In this document: in pieces, positions 50,809 to 59,968 of the stretch
Position numbering within the stretch: position 1 is the first letter of the stretch
Layout: every line of letters begins with the position of its first letter
Assembly: GCF_000524475.1 (NCBI RefSeq)
Contig: NZ_BAVQ01000070.1
Coordinates: 211,631 to 275,630 of the forward strand
DNA: 64,000 nt
Direction of reading: 5' to 3'
From: Tomitella biformata AHU 1821
GTDB taxonomy: Bacteria > Actinomycetota > Actinomycetes > Mycobacteriales > Mycobacteriaceae
The notes under the pieces: generated by a model
The model's input: the letters and a program-made list of their open reading frames with translations, nothing else
Databases searched by the model: none
What the model was told of the DNA's origin: nothing
Position numbers and translations under genes: made by a program

Positions 50809-52212
50809 GTGGCTGCACACTATGACGTCGTCGTTCTCGGAGCTGGCCCCGGAGGATATGTCGCTGCGATTCGCGCGGCACAACTCGGGCTGAGCACCGC
50901 CATCATCGAAGAGAAGTACTGGGGAGGTGTCTGCCTCAACGTTGGCTGTATCCCCTCGAAGGCCCTGCTGCGCAACGCGGAGCTGGCGCATCTGTTCAAC
51001 AAGGAAGCCAAGACCTTCGGTATCAGCGGGGATGTGAGCTTCGACTTCGGAGCCGCGTTCGATCGCAGCCGCACGGTCGCGGATGGCCGCGTCAAGGGCA
51101 TCCACTTCCTGATGAAGAAGAACAAGATCACGAAGTACGAGGGCCGCGGCACGTTCCGCGACGCCAAGACCATTGACGTGGCGCTCTCGGACGGCGGCGC
51201 GGACACGGTCACCGCCGACAACGTGATCATCGCGACCGGCTCGACCACGCGTCTGCTGCCGGGCACCGAGCTCAGCGAGAACGTCGTCACGTACGAAGAG
51301 CAGATCATGACCCGCGACCTGCCGAGCTCGCTGCTCATCGTCGGCGCCGGCGCCATCGGCATGGAGTTCGGGTACATCTTCAAGAACTACGGCGTGAACG
51401 TCACCATCGTCGAGTACCTCGACCGGGCGCTGCCCAACGAGGACGAGGCCGTCTCCAAGGAGATCGCCAAGGCCTATAAGAAGCTCGGCGTCACCATCAA
51501 GACCGGCGCCGCCGTCCAGACCATCGATGACGAGGGCGGCCAGGTCAGCGTCACCATCAAGGACAACAAGACCGGGGTGGTCGACACCTTGGTGGTCGAC
51601 AAGGTCCTGCAGTCCGTGGGCTTCGCGCCGAACGTCTCGGGCTTTGGCCTGGAGAACACGGGCGTCGCGCTGACGGATCGCGGCGCCATCGACGTCGATG
51701 ACCACATGCGCACCAACGTCCCCGGCGTTTACGCCATCGGCGACGTCACCGCCAAGCTGATGTTGGCGCACGTGGCCGAGGCGATGGCCGTTGTCGCCGC
51801 CGAGACCATCGGCGGCGCGGAGACCCAGACCCTGGGCGATTACCGCATGATGCCGCGCGCCACGTTCTGCAGCCCCCAGGTGGCCAGCTTCGGCCTCACG
51901 GAGGAGCAGGCCAAGGCCGAGGGCTACCAGGTCAAGGTCGCGACGTTCCCGTTCATGGCGAACGGCAAGGCGCACGGTCTCGGCGACACGACAGGGTTCG
52001 TCAAGCTCATCGCGGACGAGCGCCACGGCGAGCTCATCGGCGGGCACCTCATCGGCCCGGACGTCTCCGAGCTGCTGCCGGAGCTCACGCTCGCGCAGCG
52101 GTGGGACCTCACCGTGCACGAGCTCGCGCGCAACGTGCACACGCACCCCACGCTGAGCGAGGCCCTGCAGGAGGCCATCCACGGCCTCGCCGGGCACATG
52201 ATCAACTTCTGA
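50809..52212 (+). CDS. lpd: Dihydrolipoyl dehydrogenase
   Basis: 467 residues, near-identical in layout to M. tuberculosis LpdC (Rv0462). Re-oxidises dihydrolipoamide of the pyruvate/2-oxo-acid dehydrogenase complexes with FAD and NAD+. FAD site [19 protein letters not shown]; redox disulphide Cys42/Cys47 in [19 protein letters not shown] site [13 protein letters not shown]; second FAD contact [20 protein letters not shown]; catalytic His-Glu in [15 protein letters not shown]. The GTG at 50809 is chosen by that homology ([10 protein letters not shown] start) and by the leaderless promoter; an in-frame start at 50716 is upstream of it. Confidence 0.97.
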   Translation: MAAHYDVVVLGAGPGGYVAAIRAAQLGLSTAIIEEKYWGGVCLNVGCIPSKALLRNAELAHLFNKEAKTFGISGDVSFDFGAAFDRSRTVADGRVKGIHFLMKKNKITKYEGRGTFRDAKTIDVALSDGGADTVTADNVIIATGSTTRLLPGTELSENVVTYEEQIMTRDLPSSLLIVGAGAIGMEFGYIFKNYGVNVTIVEYLDRALPNEDEAVSKEIAKAYKKLGVTIKTGAAVQTIDDEGGQVSVTIKDNKTGVVDTLVVDKVLQSVGFAPNVSGFGLENTGVALTDRGAIDVDDHMRTNVPGVYAIGDVTAKLMLAHVAEAMAVVAAETIGGAETQTLGDYRMMPRATFCSPQVASFGLTEEQAKAEGYQVKVATFPFMANGKAHGLGDTTGFVKLIADERHGELIGGHLIGPDVSELLPELTLAQRWDLTVHELARNVHTHPTLSEALQEAIHGLAGHMINF

Positions 52213-52230
52213 TTCTCCACCGACTCGTAC

Positions 52231-52292
52231 CCGCGAGCCTTCTAGTGGTTCACGAGCGCTACAGCGCCCGCGACTCACCGGAAGGCTCGCGG
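52231..52292. terminator. Long-loop hairpin between lpd and aarF-like gene
   Basis: CCGCGAGCCTTC (52231-52242) and GAAGGCTCGCGG (52281-52292) pair perfectly; the 38-nt loop has an inner GCGCTACAGCGC. It separates convergent genes. Confidence 0.65.
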
Positions 52293-52305
52293 ATTGCGTT
52301 GGGAC

Positions 52306-53736
52306 CTAGGCCGGCAGCGTGACGCCCAGCTCGGCGGCCCTGCGCTCAACCGCCTCCGGGAAGATATTGCGGAACAGGTAGAGGTCGGTGCCGATGACCC
52401 AGTCCGGGGCCAGCACCGTGGCATAGCGCTCGAAATAGCCCAGCTGCTTGCCGAACAGCACCAGCTCCTCCGGGCTCGCGATACCCCACATGCGGCCAAC
52501 CTCGATCAGCGACATGATGAGCTCGCTCAGCTTGAGCTTGGCGAGGTCGCCGGCCAACACCGGGGCCAGCACCAGCTGGAGCTGCGCGCCCACCTCGGCG
52601 TCGGTGGCCTCGGCGCCGGTGGCGAAGCCGAGGCCGCGGATGCCCTGGGCGACAGTGGCGAAGTTGCCGTCGATCGCGGTGGCGTAGAACATGTCGCGCA
52701 GGATCTGGCGCCACACCTCGGGGAGCTCGCCGACGATGCCGAAATCGAGCAGCGCGATGCGCCCCTCGTCGAGCACCCACAGGTTGCCGGCGTGCACATC
52801 ACCGTGGAACGGGCCGTGCATGGTGATCGACTCCAGCCAGGCCTTGACTCCGCTGCGGATCAGGAGCGTGGTGTCGTGGCCGGCGTCGGCGAGCTTGTCG
52901 AACTGGTCAAGGGGCACCCCGGACAGCCGCTCCATGCAGATCACGCGGGGCCCGCAGTAGTCCCAGTACACCTCGGGCGCCGTGACGAGGGCGTTGTCGC
53001 CGAACGCCCACATGTTCTCGCGGAGCAGCATCTGGCGGTTTGCCTCGAGGGCGCTGTTGAGCTCGCAGGCGGTGGCCTGGTTGAGGTCGCGGATGATGGC
53101 CGTGGCGTTGGCGATGCGGAAGAACTCGAAGGCCCGCTCCAGGATGCGCGCGCCCAGGTAGGCGGTGCTCAGGTCGGTGCGCATGCGGCGGCGGATGCCG
53201 GGGCGCTGGACCTTGATGATGGCGCGGCGGCCGTCCGGCAGTGTGCACGCGTGCACCTGGGCGACGGAGGCCGCGGAGAGCGGCGTGTCATCGAACTCCC
53301 GGAACAGTGCAGACACGGGCGCCCCGAGGTCGGCTTCGATCAGGGCCCGCGCCTCGGCCGCAGGGAACGGCGGCACCTCGTCGAGGCAGCGCAGGCACGC
53401 GTCCGCGAGGGGCTTGGGGAACACGCCGGAGGAGGACGCCATGAGTTGGCCGAGCTTGACGAAGGTGGGGCCGAGGACGATGAACGCGTTGACCACGGCG
53501 ATCGACGCGGCGTCGGCCAGTGTCAGCTTATGGCCGTCGATGCGCCGGCCACCGATCCGCCGGACCGGCCACGCCAGGACGCCCCACACAACGTGTGCGG
53601 TGAGGACGAGCCCGACGAACAACGCTCGCAGCACCTCGTCCGTGCCGAACTTTTCCAGCGACGGGACCTCGACGAGGAGCGCCGCAGCCGGCGGGCCGCC
53701 CGCATACGGGCCCACCACTGGCCCCGCGCTGCTCAC
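52306..53736 (-). CDS. AarF/ABC1/UbiB kinase family protein
   Basis: 476 residues. Atypical kinase fold: LGPTFVKLGQLMASSSGVFP holds the KxGQ motif, LSAASVAQVHACTLPDGRRAIIKVQRPG the Ala-rich loop and ATP-binding Lys, FHGDVHAGNLWV the catalytic HxDxxxxN, and IALLDFGIVGELP the DFG. Members act on isoprenoid quinone or lipid metabolism at the membrane. The start is GTG 53736, which overlaps the stop of the upstream gene (GTGA); the frame is open further upstream but that is antisense-like read-through of the neighbour. Co-translated with the CMD gene. Confidence 0.9.
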   Translation of the reverse strand: MSSAGPVVGPYAGGPPAAALLVEVPSLEKFGTDEVLRALFVGLVLTAHVVWGVLAWPVRRIGGRRIDGHKLTLADAASIAVVNAFIVLGPTFVKLGQLMASSSGVFPKPLADACLRCLDEVPPFPAAEARALIEADLGAPVSALFREFDDTPLSAASVAQVHACTLPDGRRAIIKVQRPGIRRRMRTDLSTAYLGARILERAFEFFRIANATAIIRDLNQATACELNSALEANRQMLLRENMWAFGDNALVTAPEVYWDYCGPRVICMERLSGVPLDQFDKLADAGHDTTLLIRSGVKAWLESITMHGPFHGDVHAGNLWVLDEGRIALLDFGIVGELPEVWRQILRDMFYATAIDGNFATVAQGIRGLGFATGAEATDAEVGAQLQLVLAPVLAGDLAKLKLSELIMSLIEVGRMWGIASPEELVLFGKQLGYFERYATVLAPDWVIGTDLYLFRNIFPEAVERRAAELGVTLPA

Positions 53737-54269
53737 TGGAAGTCTCGCTGCACTCGCAGCACGCCCAACGTCGTTGCAAGGGAGTCGTATTGGCCGATCA
53801 GGAGCACGAGCTCGATGAGCTGGCGGCGGTCGTAATAGGCGCCGACGGTGCGCCACATGTCGTCGTCGATGTCCTTGGTCTGCACCAGTTGGTCGACGGC
53901 GGCCAGCAGGGCCTGCTCATTGGGCTGCCAACCGTCGGCGTCGGGCCCGTCGAACACACGCTGCGCGATCTCCGAGGTGACCCCGGCCCGCGCGCCGAGG
54001 CGCTGGTGGTGGTCCAGCTCGTACTGGCATTCGCGCAGGTGGGCCACGCGCAGGATGACCAGCTCGGTCTCGTGCCGGGAGATCCGGCCGAACGGCATCA
54101 TCATCGCGGAGTAGTGCAGCCAGCCCCGGAAGAGGCCCCGCGCGCGGCCGAGGGTGCTGAATATGTGCGCGTCGGGCACCCCGATGACGAGGGAGGCGAC
54201 CCGGCTGAAGGACCAGTTGAGGATGCCGAGCTCGCGGAAGCCGCCAGGCTCGATACGGGGGGAGGTCAT
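53733..54269 (-). CDS. Carboxymuconolactone decarboxylase/AhpD-like protein
   Basis: 178 residues. Helical CMD-type core: ISRHETELVILRVAHLRECQYELDHHQRLGARAGV (about 70-104). In AhpD-like enzymes a CxxC-x3-H motif is used; here only one Cys is present (RECQYELDHH), so peroxidase chemistry is doubtful. Corresponds to M. tuberculosis Rv0464c by position. ATG at 54269 with AGGAC 6 nt upstream, 10 bp after the SDR stop. Confidence 0.85.
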   Translation of the reverse strand: MTSPRIEPGGFRELGILNWSFSRVASLVIGVPDAHIFSTLGRARGLFRGWLHYSAMMMPFGRISRHETELVILRVAHLRECQYELDHHQRLGARAGVTSEIAQRVFDGPDADGWQPNEQALLAAVDQLVQTKDIDDDMWRTVGAYYDRRQLIELVLLIGQYDSLATTLGVLRVQRDFQ

Positions 54270-54279
54270 GGTTGTCCTG

Positions 54280-55131
54280 TCACTCGGGCTGGGGCGTGGT
54301 GAGCTCGACCCGCTCTTCGCGGGCGATGCGCAGCGCCTCCGGGAGGCCACGCTGCGAGCGCCAGTCGAGGATCGGCTGCGCGATCATGCGGATGGGCAGC
54401 AGGCCGGCGACCCAGTACGGCGCGACGATGCGGCGGGACCGACGGGCCAGGCCGCGCTCGATGCGGTTGATGGCGGGGCCGAGCTTGGAGACGCCGGTGA
54501 AGGAGCCGGCCGCGTTCATGGACTCGGCCGCCTCCGTGCTGAAGCCGCGGGAGGTCATGTCCGTGTCCAGCTCGGCGAAGTATGCGACGCCGACCCGCGC
54601 GCCGGTCGCGCGCAGCTCGCTGCGCAAGGTGTTGCCCAGGGCCTCGACGCCGGCCTTGGACGCGGAGTACGCGCCCATCATCGGCAGCTGCACCACGGCG
54701 GCGGCGGATGAGACGACCAGCGCGTAGCCGCCGGGGTGCGCGATGTGCGGCCCGGCGGCGCGCATCGTGTAGTACGAGCCGAGCAGATTCACGGCGACGG
54801 TGCGCTCCATGATCCTCGGGTCCCCGCCCAGCAGCGGCAGTTGCGCCGCGATGCCGGCGTTGGCGATCACGATGTCCAATCCGCCGAGCTCCTCGACGAC
54901 CTCGGCGACGGCCTTCTCCACCTGGGCGTTGTCGGCCACATTGCATTCCCGCCACGGGGCGTTGCCGGCCTTGAGGGCGACCTGGGCGAGCAGCTCTGGC
55001 TCCAGCCCGATCACGGCGACGCGCGCGCCGCGCTCAGCGAGCCGTAGGGCCAGTGCGGCGCCGATGCCGCGGGCGGCGCCGGTGATCAGCACTCGGCGGC
55101 CCGCGAATGCGCTGTCTAGGGATCGAGCCAT
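54280..55131 (-). CDS. Short-chain dehydrogenase/reductase
   Basis: 283 residues. NAD(P) site VLITGAARGIGAALALRLAERGARV, NAG motif ANAGIA, catalytic Ser in LVVSSAAAVVQLPMMGAYSASKAGVEAL (S-x12-Y-x3-K). A C-terminal extension of about 40 residues with a basic stretch (RGLARRSRRIVAPYW) and hydrophobic segment suggests membrane association. ATG 55131 has GGAG 9 nt upstream; ATG 55149 is an alternative six codons longer. Substrate unknown; located in the ramB-aceA block and preceded by a RamB-like box. Confidence 0.87.
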   Translation of the reverse strand: MARSLDSAFAGRRVLITGAARGIGAALALRLAERGARVAVIGLEPELLAQVALKAGNAPWRECNVADNAQVEKAVAEVVEELGGLDIVIANAGIAAQLPLLGGDPRIMERTVAVNLLGSYYTMRAAGPHIAHPGGYALVVSSAAAVVQLPMMGAYSASKAGVEALGNTLRSELRATGARVGVAYFAELDTDMTSRGFSTEAAESMNAAGSFTGVSKLGPAINRIERGLARRSRRIVAPYWVAGLLPIRMIAQPILDWRSQRGLPEALRIAREERVELTTPQPE

Positions 55132-55158
55132 CAGTGGTGCTCCTGACATTGGATTACC

Positions 55159-55170
55159 TACTTTGCAGTA
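55159..55170. promoter_or_regulatory. RamB-like box upstream of the SDR gene
   Basis: TACTTTGCAGTA contains the ACTTTGCA core of the RamB consensus (AAAACTTTGCAAA-like, recalled from C. glutamicum). 28 bp before the SDR start. Confidence 0.4.
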
Positions 55171-55256
55171 AGTTGACGCTAGCAGGGCGCGGGCGGGCCG
55201 GATAGTGTGCGCTCCGGCACGATCCTGATCATATTGTGAGCCAGGACTCAGTGTGC

Positions 55257-56666
55257 TTATTGGACGGTGTAGGGGGAGACGGTGCTCCGGTGCTCGTTGA
55301 TGTCGAGCGCGCGGCCCAATTGGGGGAAGGCGCGCTGCGGGCAGTTGTCGCGATCGCACACGCGGCAGCCGGACCCGATCGGGGTGGCCGCGGAACCGGT
55401 GAGGTCCAGCCCGTCGCCGTAGACGACCCGGTTGGCGTGGCGGAGCTCGCAGCCCAGGCCGATCGCGAAGGTCTTCGCCGGCTGCCCGTAGCGTGCGGAG
55501 CGTCGGCTGACTGTGCGGGCGACCCACAGATACGCGCGGCCGTCGGGCATCTGCGCGATCTGCCGGACGATCTTCCCCGGCTCGGTGAAGGTCTCGTACA
55601 CATTCCACAGCGGACACGTGCCGCCGCTGGAGTTGAAGTGGAAGCCCGTCGCGGACTGGCGCTTGGACATGTTGCCGGCCCGGTCGACGCGGACGAAGGA
55701 GTATGGGACCCCGCGCAGGGCCGGGCGCTGCATGGTCGAGAGGCGGTGGCACACCGTCTCATAGCTGATCGAGAAGAACGTCGAGAGCCGCTCGATGTCG
55801 TACCGGAACTCCTCGGCGGCGTCGTGGAACTGCCGGTAGGGCAGCACGGTCGCCGCGGCGAAATAGTTCGCCAGGCCCATCACGCCGAGCGAGCGGGCCT
55901 CGGGGGTGGTGAACCCGCCCTCGTCGGCCATCTTGTTGATCAGGTCCCCGTACTCCAGGTGCCCGAGCTCCGCGGCCATCCGGAAGGCGCGCTGGCCGGG
56001 CAGCAGTTGCGCCGCGAACTCCATGGTCCGAGTCTCCGGGTCGTAGCGGTGCAGCACGTTCTCGCCGAGGTCGATGCGCTTGACCACCTTCACGCCGTGC
56101 TGGTTCGCCAGCCGCTGCGCGATCTCCCGCAGCACGTCGCCGCGGTGCATGCGCAGGCGCTGCGTCATCTCCTCCGCGGCGGTATCCAGCTCATGCAGGT
56201 AGTTCTGCCGCTGGTAGAAGTAGTCCCGCACCTCCTCGTGGGGCATGGAGATGATGCCGGTGGAGTTGATGCTGCCGCTGCGGCCCTCGGTTAGCGCGCC
56301 GAGTTGGTCCGTCGAGCTGCGGTACCGCTGGTGCAGGTTGACGATCGCCCGGGCCACGGTGGGGTGCGCGTTGACGAGTTGGGCGATCTCGGTGGCGTCG
56401 GGGGAGGACTCCACGGTCTCGTCCATCAGCACCTCCCGCATCTCGGCGATCAACCTGGTGCTGTCCTGCGGGGAGAAGAAGGTGGCGTCGACGCCGAAGA
56501 CCTCGGTGATGCGCAGCAGCACCGGAACGGTCAGCGGGCGCACATCGTGCTCGATCTGGTTCAGATAGCTTGGCGAGATCTCGAGTTGCTGGGCCAGCGC
56601 CACCTGGGAAAGCCCCCGCTCGGAGCGGAGTTGGCGCAACCGGGAGCCCACGAATGTCTTCGACAT
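55257..56666 (-). CDS. ramB: RamB-type acetate/glyoxylate regulator
   Basis: 469 residues. N-terminal XRE helix-turn-helix (about 7-62: GSRLRQLRSERGLSQVALAQQLEISPSYLNQIE), a middle IrrE/ImmA-like region with ELGHLEYGDLINKM (a degenerate HExxH), and a C-terminal short-chain-fatty-acid regulator domain with a Cys cluster (GSGCRVCDRDNCPQR). Matches M. tuberculosis Rv0465c and C. glutamicum RamB, which control isocitrate lyase, malate synthase and acetate activation. It lies 930 bp from aceA, whose upstream region has a perfect RamB-type palindrome. Confidence 0.95.
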   Translation of the reverse strand: MSKTFVGSRLRQLRSERGLSQVALAQQLEISPSYLNQIEHDVRPLTVPVLLRITEVFGVDATFFSPQDSTRLIAEMREVLMDETVESSPDATEIAQLVNAHPTVARAIVNLHQRYRSSTDQLGALTEGRSGSINSTGIISMPHEEVRDYFYQRQNYLHELDTAAEEMTQRLRMHRGDVLREIAQRLANQHGVKVVKRIDLGENVLHRYDPETRTMEFAAQLLPGQRAFRMAAELGHLEYGDLINKMADEGGFTTPEARSLGVMGLANYFAAATVLPYRQFHDAAEEFRYDIERLSTFFSISYETVCHRLSTMQRPALRGVPYSFVRVDRAGNMSKRQSATGFHFNSSGGTCPLWNVYETFTEPGKIVRQIAQMPDGRAYLWVARTVSRRSARYGQPAKTFAIGLGCELRHANRVVYGDGLDLTGSAATPIGSGCRVCDRDNCPQRAFPQLGRALDINEHRSTVSPYTVQ

Positions 56667-56749
56667 TTCTCCAGGCTACGAGGGGTGCAGGCTGTTGGCA
56701 ATGCGGTGTTCGCAGGCTTGGCAAGTGGCTGGAACCGAGGGACTGGCTC

Positions 56750-57079
56750 CTACTCTCCGGACAATCGGAGTTTTGTGTCCTTGCTGCCCGTCACGTTGCA
56801 ATAGGTCTGCATCGTCAGGTTGATGGCGGTGATCTCTGCGTCGTTCGGGTTCTGGTGGCCCTGCTGCTGCAAGAACACCTTCATGGTCTCCGTGCGCGCG
56901 GCGGAGTCTTGCGCGATGAACTCTCCGCAGGTGATGTCGCCGCCCACCCCGGTGCCAGCGCCATTCTCTCGATTGCTGTCGCCGGAGGAGGATGAGCAGC
57001 CGCTCAGCAGCCCCACGAGGACCGCCCCCGAGAACGCCAGCGGTAGTGCGGTCCGTGCGATTGCCGAATGGCTGGCCAT
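56750..57079 (-). CDS. Small lipoprotein with HdeA-like cysteine pair
   Basis: 109 residues. Signal peptide with lipobox LLSGC (Cys28), a Ser/Gly/Asn linker, and a compact domain of about 55 residues, TCGEFIAQDSAARTETMKVF to MQTYCNVTG, with two cysteines about 47 apart. The TCGEF opening recalls HdeA/HdeB-like acid-stress chaperones and similar mycobacterial lipoproteins; that link is by eye only. AAGGAG is 7 nt before the ATG at 57079. A CRP/GlxR site lies 33 bp upstream. Confidence 0.75.
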   Translation of the reverse strand: MASHSAIARTALPLAFSGAVLVGLLSGCSSSSGDSNRENGAGTGVGGDITCGEFIAQDSAARTETMKVFLQQQGHQNPNDAEITAINLTMQTYCNVTGSKDTKLRLSGE

Positions 57080-57111
57080 GACGACTCCTTGCGAGCATGC
57101 ATCGTAGAGGT

Positions 57112-57127
57112 AGTGATTCAGATCACA
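57112..57127. promoter_or_regulatory. CRP/GlxR-like site between lipoprotein gene and aceA
   Basis: AGTGA-TTCAGA-TCACA matches TGTGA-N6-TCACA at 9 of 10. Close to the lipoprotein start; may also influence aceA, which is controlled by GlxR in C. glutamicum. Confidence 0.55.
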
Positions 57128-57382
57128 ATACGGCAACCGGGGAAGGCTGGAGGGGCTACGCGGACATTGGCGGGACTTGCGCGAGCCTCGGCGCTCGAGA
57201 GTGAAAAGCGTCACAAATGCCTGGTAGATGGGACTGTGTGGGGTGGGGTCGCCGCGGATGTGAGAAACGCCTGGCGCCCCCTCCCGCCGAGGCGGTCCCG
57301 CCGATAACCCGCAGGCCATCGGGGGAATTGATGTTACTGACGGGTAGGTCTGGTGTGTGGAAGCGAAGAAATACGGCGTGGG

Positions 57383-57396
57383 AAGTTTGCAAACTT
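57383..57396. promoter_or_regulatory. RamB box upstream of aceA
   Basis: AAGTTTGCAAACTT, a perfect 14-bp palindrome with the TTTGCAAA RamB core, 200 bp before the aceA start. The closeness to ramB and aceA makes this assignment strong. Confidence 0.8.
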
Positions 57397-57595
57397 AGCT
57401 AATGCATTGGAAATCATGGCGAAGATTGGCACATGCAAGGGGTAGACCTGCATGTTTACTGTGTGGCATGGTCTGAGGAGTAACAGGCCGATGGCGGTGA
57501 GGGGTTGTGAAGCCCACGCTCCCCGCAAGCGGAGAGCAGCACTGAATCCGGTGTCTGAAACGGGCACGGAAACAAACACAATGGCAGGAGCTTCG

Positions 57596-58888
57596 ATGTC
57601 GAACGTCGGAAAAGCACGTACCGCAGCTGAGATCCAGAAGGACTGGGATGAGAACCCCCGCTGGAACGGTCTCGTTCGGGACTACACCGCAGCGCAGGTT
57701 GAGGAGCTTCAGGGCACGGTCATCGAGGAGCACACGCTTGCTCGTCGTGGCTCGGAGATCCTGTGGGATCTGGTCAACAACACGGACTACGTCAACTCCC
57801 TCGGCGCGCTGACGGGCAACCAGGCCGTCCAGCAGGTCCGCGCGGGCCTCAAGGCGATCTACCTGTCCGGCTGGCAGGTCGCCGGCGACGCGAACCTCTC
57901 GGGCCACACCTACCCGGACCAGAGCCTCTACCCGGCCAACTCGGTCCCGACCGTCGTGCGCCGCATCAACAACGCGCTGCTCCGCGCCGACGAGATCTCC
58001 CGCGTCGAGGGTGACACCTCGATCGAGAACTGGATCGCCCCCATCGTCGCCGACGCCGAGGCCGGCTTCGGTGGCGCGCTCAACGCCTACGAGCTGCAGA
58101 AGGCCATGATCGTGGCCGGCGCCGCTGGCGTGCACTGGGAGGACCAGCTCGCGTCGGAGAAGAAGTGCGGCCACCTCGGTGGCAAGGTGCTGATCCCCAC
58201 GCAGCAGCACATCCGCACCCTGACCTCCGCGCGTCTGGCATCGGATGTCGCCAACACGCCGTCGGTCATCATTGCCCGCACCGACGCCGAGGCAGCCACG
58301 CTGATCACCTCCGACGTCGACGAGCGTGACCGCGAGTTCCTGGACGGCACCCGCACGGCCGAGGGCTTCTACGGCGTCAAGAACGGCATCGAGCCGTGCA
58401 TCGCCCGCGCCAAGGCCTACGCGCCGTACTCCGACCTCATCTGGATGGAGACCGGCACCCCGGACCTGGCCCTCGCCCGCAAGTTCGCGGAGGCCGTCAA
58501 GGCGGACTTCCCGGACCAGCTCCTGGCCTACAACTGCTCCCCGTCCTTCAACTGGTCGGCGCACCTGGACGACGCGACCATCGCGAAGTTCCAGAAGGAG
58601 CTCGGCGCGATGGGCTTCAAGTTCCAGTTCATCACCCTCGCCGGCTTCCACGCCCTGAACTACGGCATGTTCGACTTGGCGCACGGCTACGCCCGCAACG
58701 GCATGACCGCCTTCGTCGACCTGCAGAACCGTGAGTTCAAGGCAGCCGAGGAGCGTGGCTTCACCGCCATCAAGCACCAGCGTGAGGTTGGCGCCGGCTA
58801 CTTCGACCGCATCGCCACCACGGTCGACCCCGAGAGCTCCACCACGGCGCTCAAGGGTTCCACCGAAGAGGGCCAGTTCCACGCGTAA
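57596..58888 (+). CDS. aceA: Isocitrate lyase
   Basis: 430 residues, ICL1 type. Cleaves isocitrate to succinate and glyoxylate; with methylcitrate often also methylisocitrate. Catalytic KKCGHLGGK has Cys191, the same number as in M. tuberculosis Icl1; [22 protein letters not shown] and [12 protein letters not shown] are intact, and the end TEEGQFHA is conserved. The ATG at 57596 has AGGAG 6 nt upstream and gives the family N-terminus. A leader of about 200 nt follows the RamB box, so other control elements may lie there. fadB2-like gene follows 56 bp later. Confidence 0.97.
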   Translation: MSNVGKARTAAEIQKDWDENPRWNGLVRDYTAAQVEELQGTVIEEHTLARRGSEILWDLVNNTDYVNSLGALTGNQAVQQVRAGLKAIYLSGWQVAGDANLSGHTYPDQSLYPANSVPTVVRRINNALLRADEISRVEGDTSIENWIAPIVADAEAGFGGALNAYELQKAMIVAGAAGVHWEDQLASEKKCGHLGGKVLIPTQQHIRTLTSARLASDVANTPSVIIARTDAEAATLITSDVDERDREFLDGTRTAEGFYGVKNGIEPCIARAKAYAPYSDLIWMETGTPDLALARKFAEAVKADFPDQLLAYNCSPSFNWSAHLDDATIAKFQKELGAMGFKFQFITLAGFHALNYGMFDLAHGYARNGMTAFVDLQNREFKAAEERGFTAIKHQREVGAGYFDRIATTVDPESSTTALKGSTEEGQFHA

Positions 58889-58944
58889 TTTCCCAACTGG
58901 GGCAACGGTTCGATAGCCAATCCACTGATGACTGAGGAGTTGAC

Positions 58945-59829
58945 GTGACTAGCGAGAAGATCCAGAGAGTCGGCATTATCGGCGCCGGGCAAATGGGCGC
59001 CGGCATCGCCGAAGTTTGCGCACGCGCACACGTCGACGTGCTCGTGTGGGAGTCGACTCGCGAGTTGGCCGCAGCCGGACGGGCGCGCATCCTGCGCTCG
59101 TTGGACCGTGGTGTCAGCAGCGGCAAGATCACCGAGCGTGAGCGGGAGCAGGCCGCCTGGCGGCTGCGCTTCACCTCCGACCTCGGCGATTTTGCCGATC
59201 GTCAGCTCGTCGTGGAGGCAGTTATCGAGGACGAGGCCGTGAAGACTGAGATCTTCCGCGAACTCGACCAGGTGGTCACGGATCCCAAGGCGGTCCTCGC
59301 GTCGAACACCTCCTCCATCCCGATCATGAAGCTGGGAATGGCCACCAAGCACGCCGAGCGAGTCGTCGGCATGCACTTCTTCAACCCGGTGCCGGTGCTG
59401 CCCCTGGTTGAGCTGGTGACCACCCTGATGACCAGTCCCGAGGTCGCTCAGCGTGCGGATGCCTTCGCTCGCGAGATCCTGGGCAAGGAAGTTGTGCGGT
59501 CCGCGGACCGTTCCGGCTTCGTGGTCAACGCTCTGCTGGTGCCGTACCTGCTCTCGGCAGTGCGCATGGTCGAGTCCGGTTTCGCCACGGTCGAGGACAT
59601 CGACCGCGCCATGGTGCTGGGCTGCAACCACCCGATGGGTCCGCTCAAGCTGACCGACCTGGTGGGCCTGGACACCGTCAAGGCAATCGCGGACAAGATG
59701 TACGAGGAGTTCAAGGAGCCGCTCTACTCCGCGCCGCCGCTGTTGCTGCGCATGGTCGAGGCCGGCCGGGTCGGAAAAAAGTCCGGCCACGGCTTCTACC
59801 AGTACGCCGAAAATGGCACGGCCAAGTAG
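58945..59829 (+). CDS. fadB2: 3-hydroxybutyryl-CoA dehydrogenase
   Basis: 294 residues. NAD(P)-dependent oxidation of 3-hydroxybutyryl-CoA or the reverse. VGIIGAGQMGAGIAEVCA is the nucleotide site; ASNTSSIPIMKLG and GMHFFNPVPVLPLVELV are the HCDH signature with catalytic His; NHPMGPLKLTDLVGLD and GKKSGHGFYQY mark the C-terminal domain. GTG start with GAGGAG 6 nt upstream. Same order as M. tuberculosis icl1-fadB2 (Rv0467-Rv0468). Transcribed with aceA or separately; a terminator follows. Confidence 0.96.
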   Translation: MTSEKIQRVGIIGAGQMGAGIAEVCARAHVDVLVWESTRELAAAGRARILRSLDRGVSSGKITEREREQAAWRLRFTSDLGDFADRQLVVEAVIEDEAVKTEIFRELDQVVTDPKAVLASNTSSIPIMKLGMATKHAERVVGMHFFNPVPVLPLVELVTTLMTSPEVAQRADAFAREILGKEVVRSADRSGFVVNALLVPYLLSAVRMVESGFATVEDIDRAMVLGCNHPMGPLKLTDLVGLDTVKAIADKMYEEFKEPLYSAPPLLLRMVEAGRVGKKSGHGFYQYAENGTAK

Positions 59830-59849
59830 GCCAGTATGACAAGCGTGAA

Positions 59850-59888
59850 CGCGGAGGGGTGTGGCCACAGTGGTCACACCCCTCCGCG
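59850..59888 (+). terminator. Terminator after fadB2
   Basis: CGCGGAGGGGTGTG (59850-59863) pairs perfectly with CACACCCCTCCGCG (59875-59888), 14 bp, with a small inner CCAC/GTGG stem. Begins 21 nt after the stop. Confidence 0.82.
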
Positions 59889-59968
59889 CATCCGGTTAAC
59901 GTGAGCTGGGGCACCGATGGGAAGCACCCGATCGCCTTGTGCCTGCTAAAGGAAAGGTCGACATCGCA

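Noticed and set aside
59890..59968. Cobalamin or SAM riboswitch upstream of the MetE homologue
   Set aside because: Only 79 bp of leader and no B12-box-like or SAM-type helices visible; too short.
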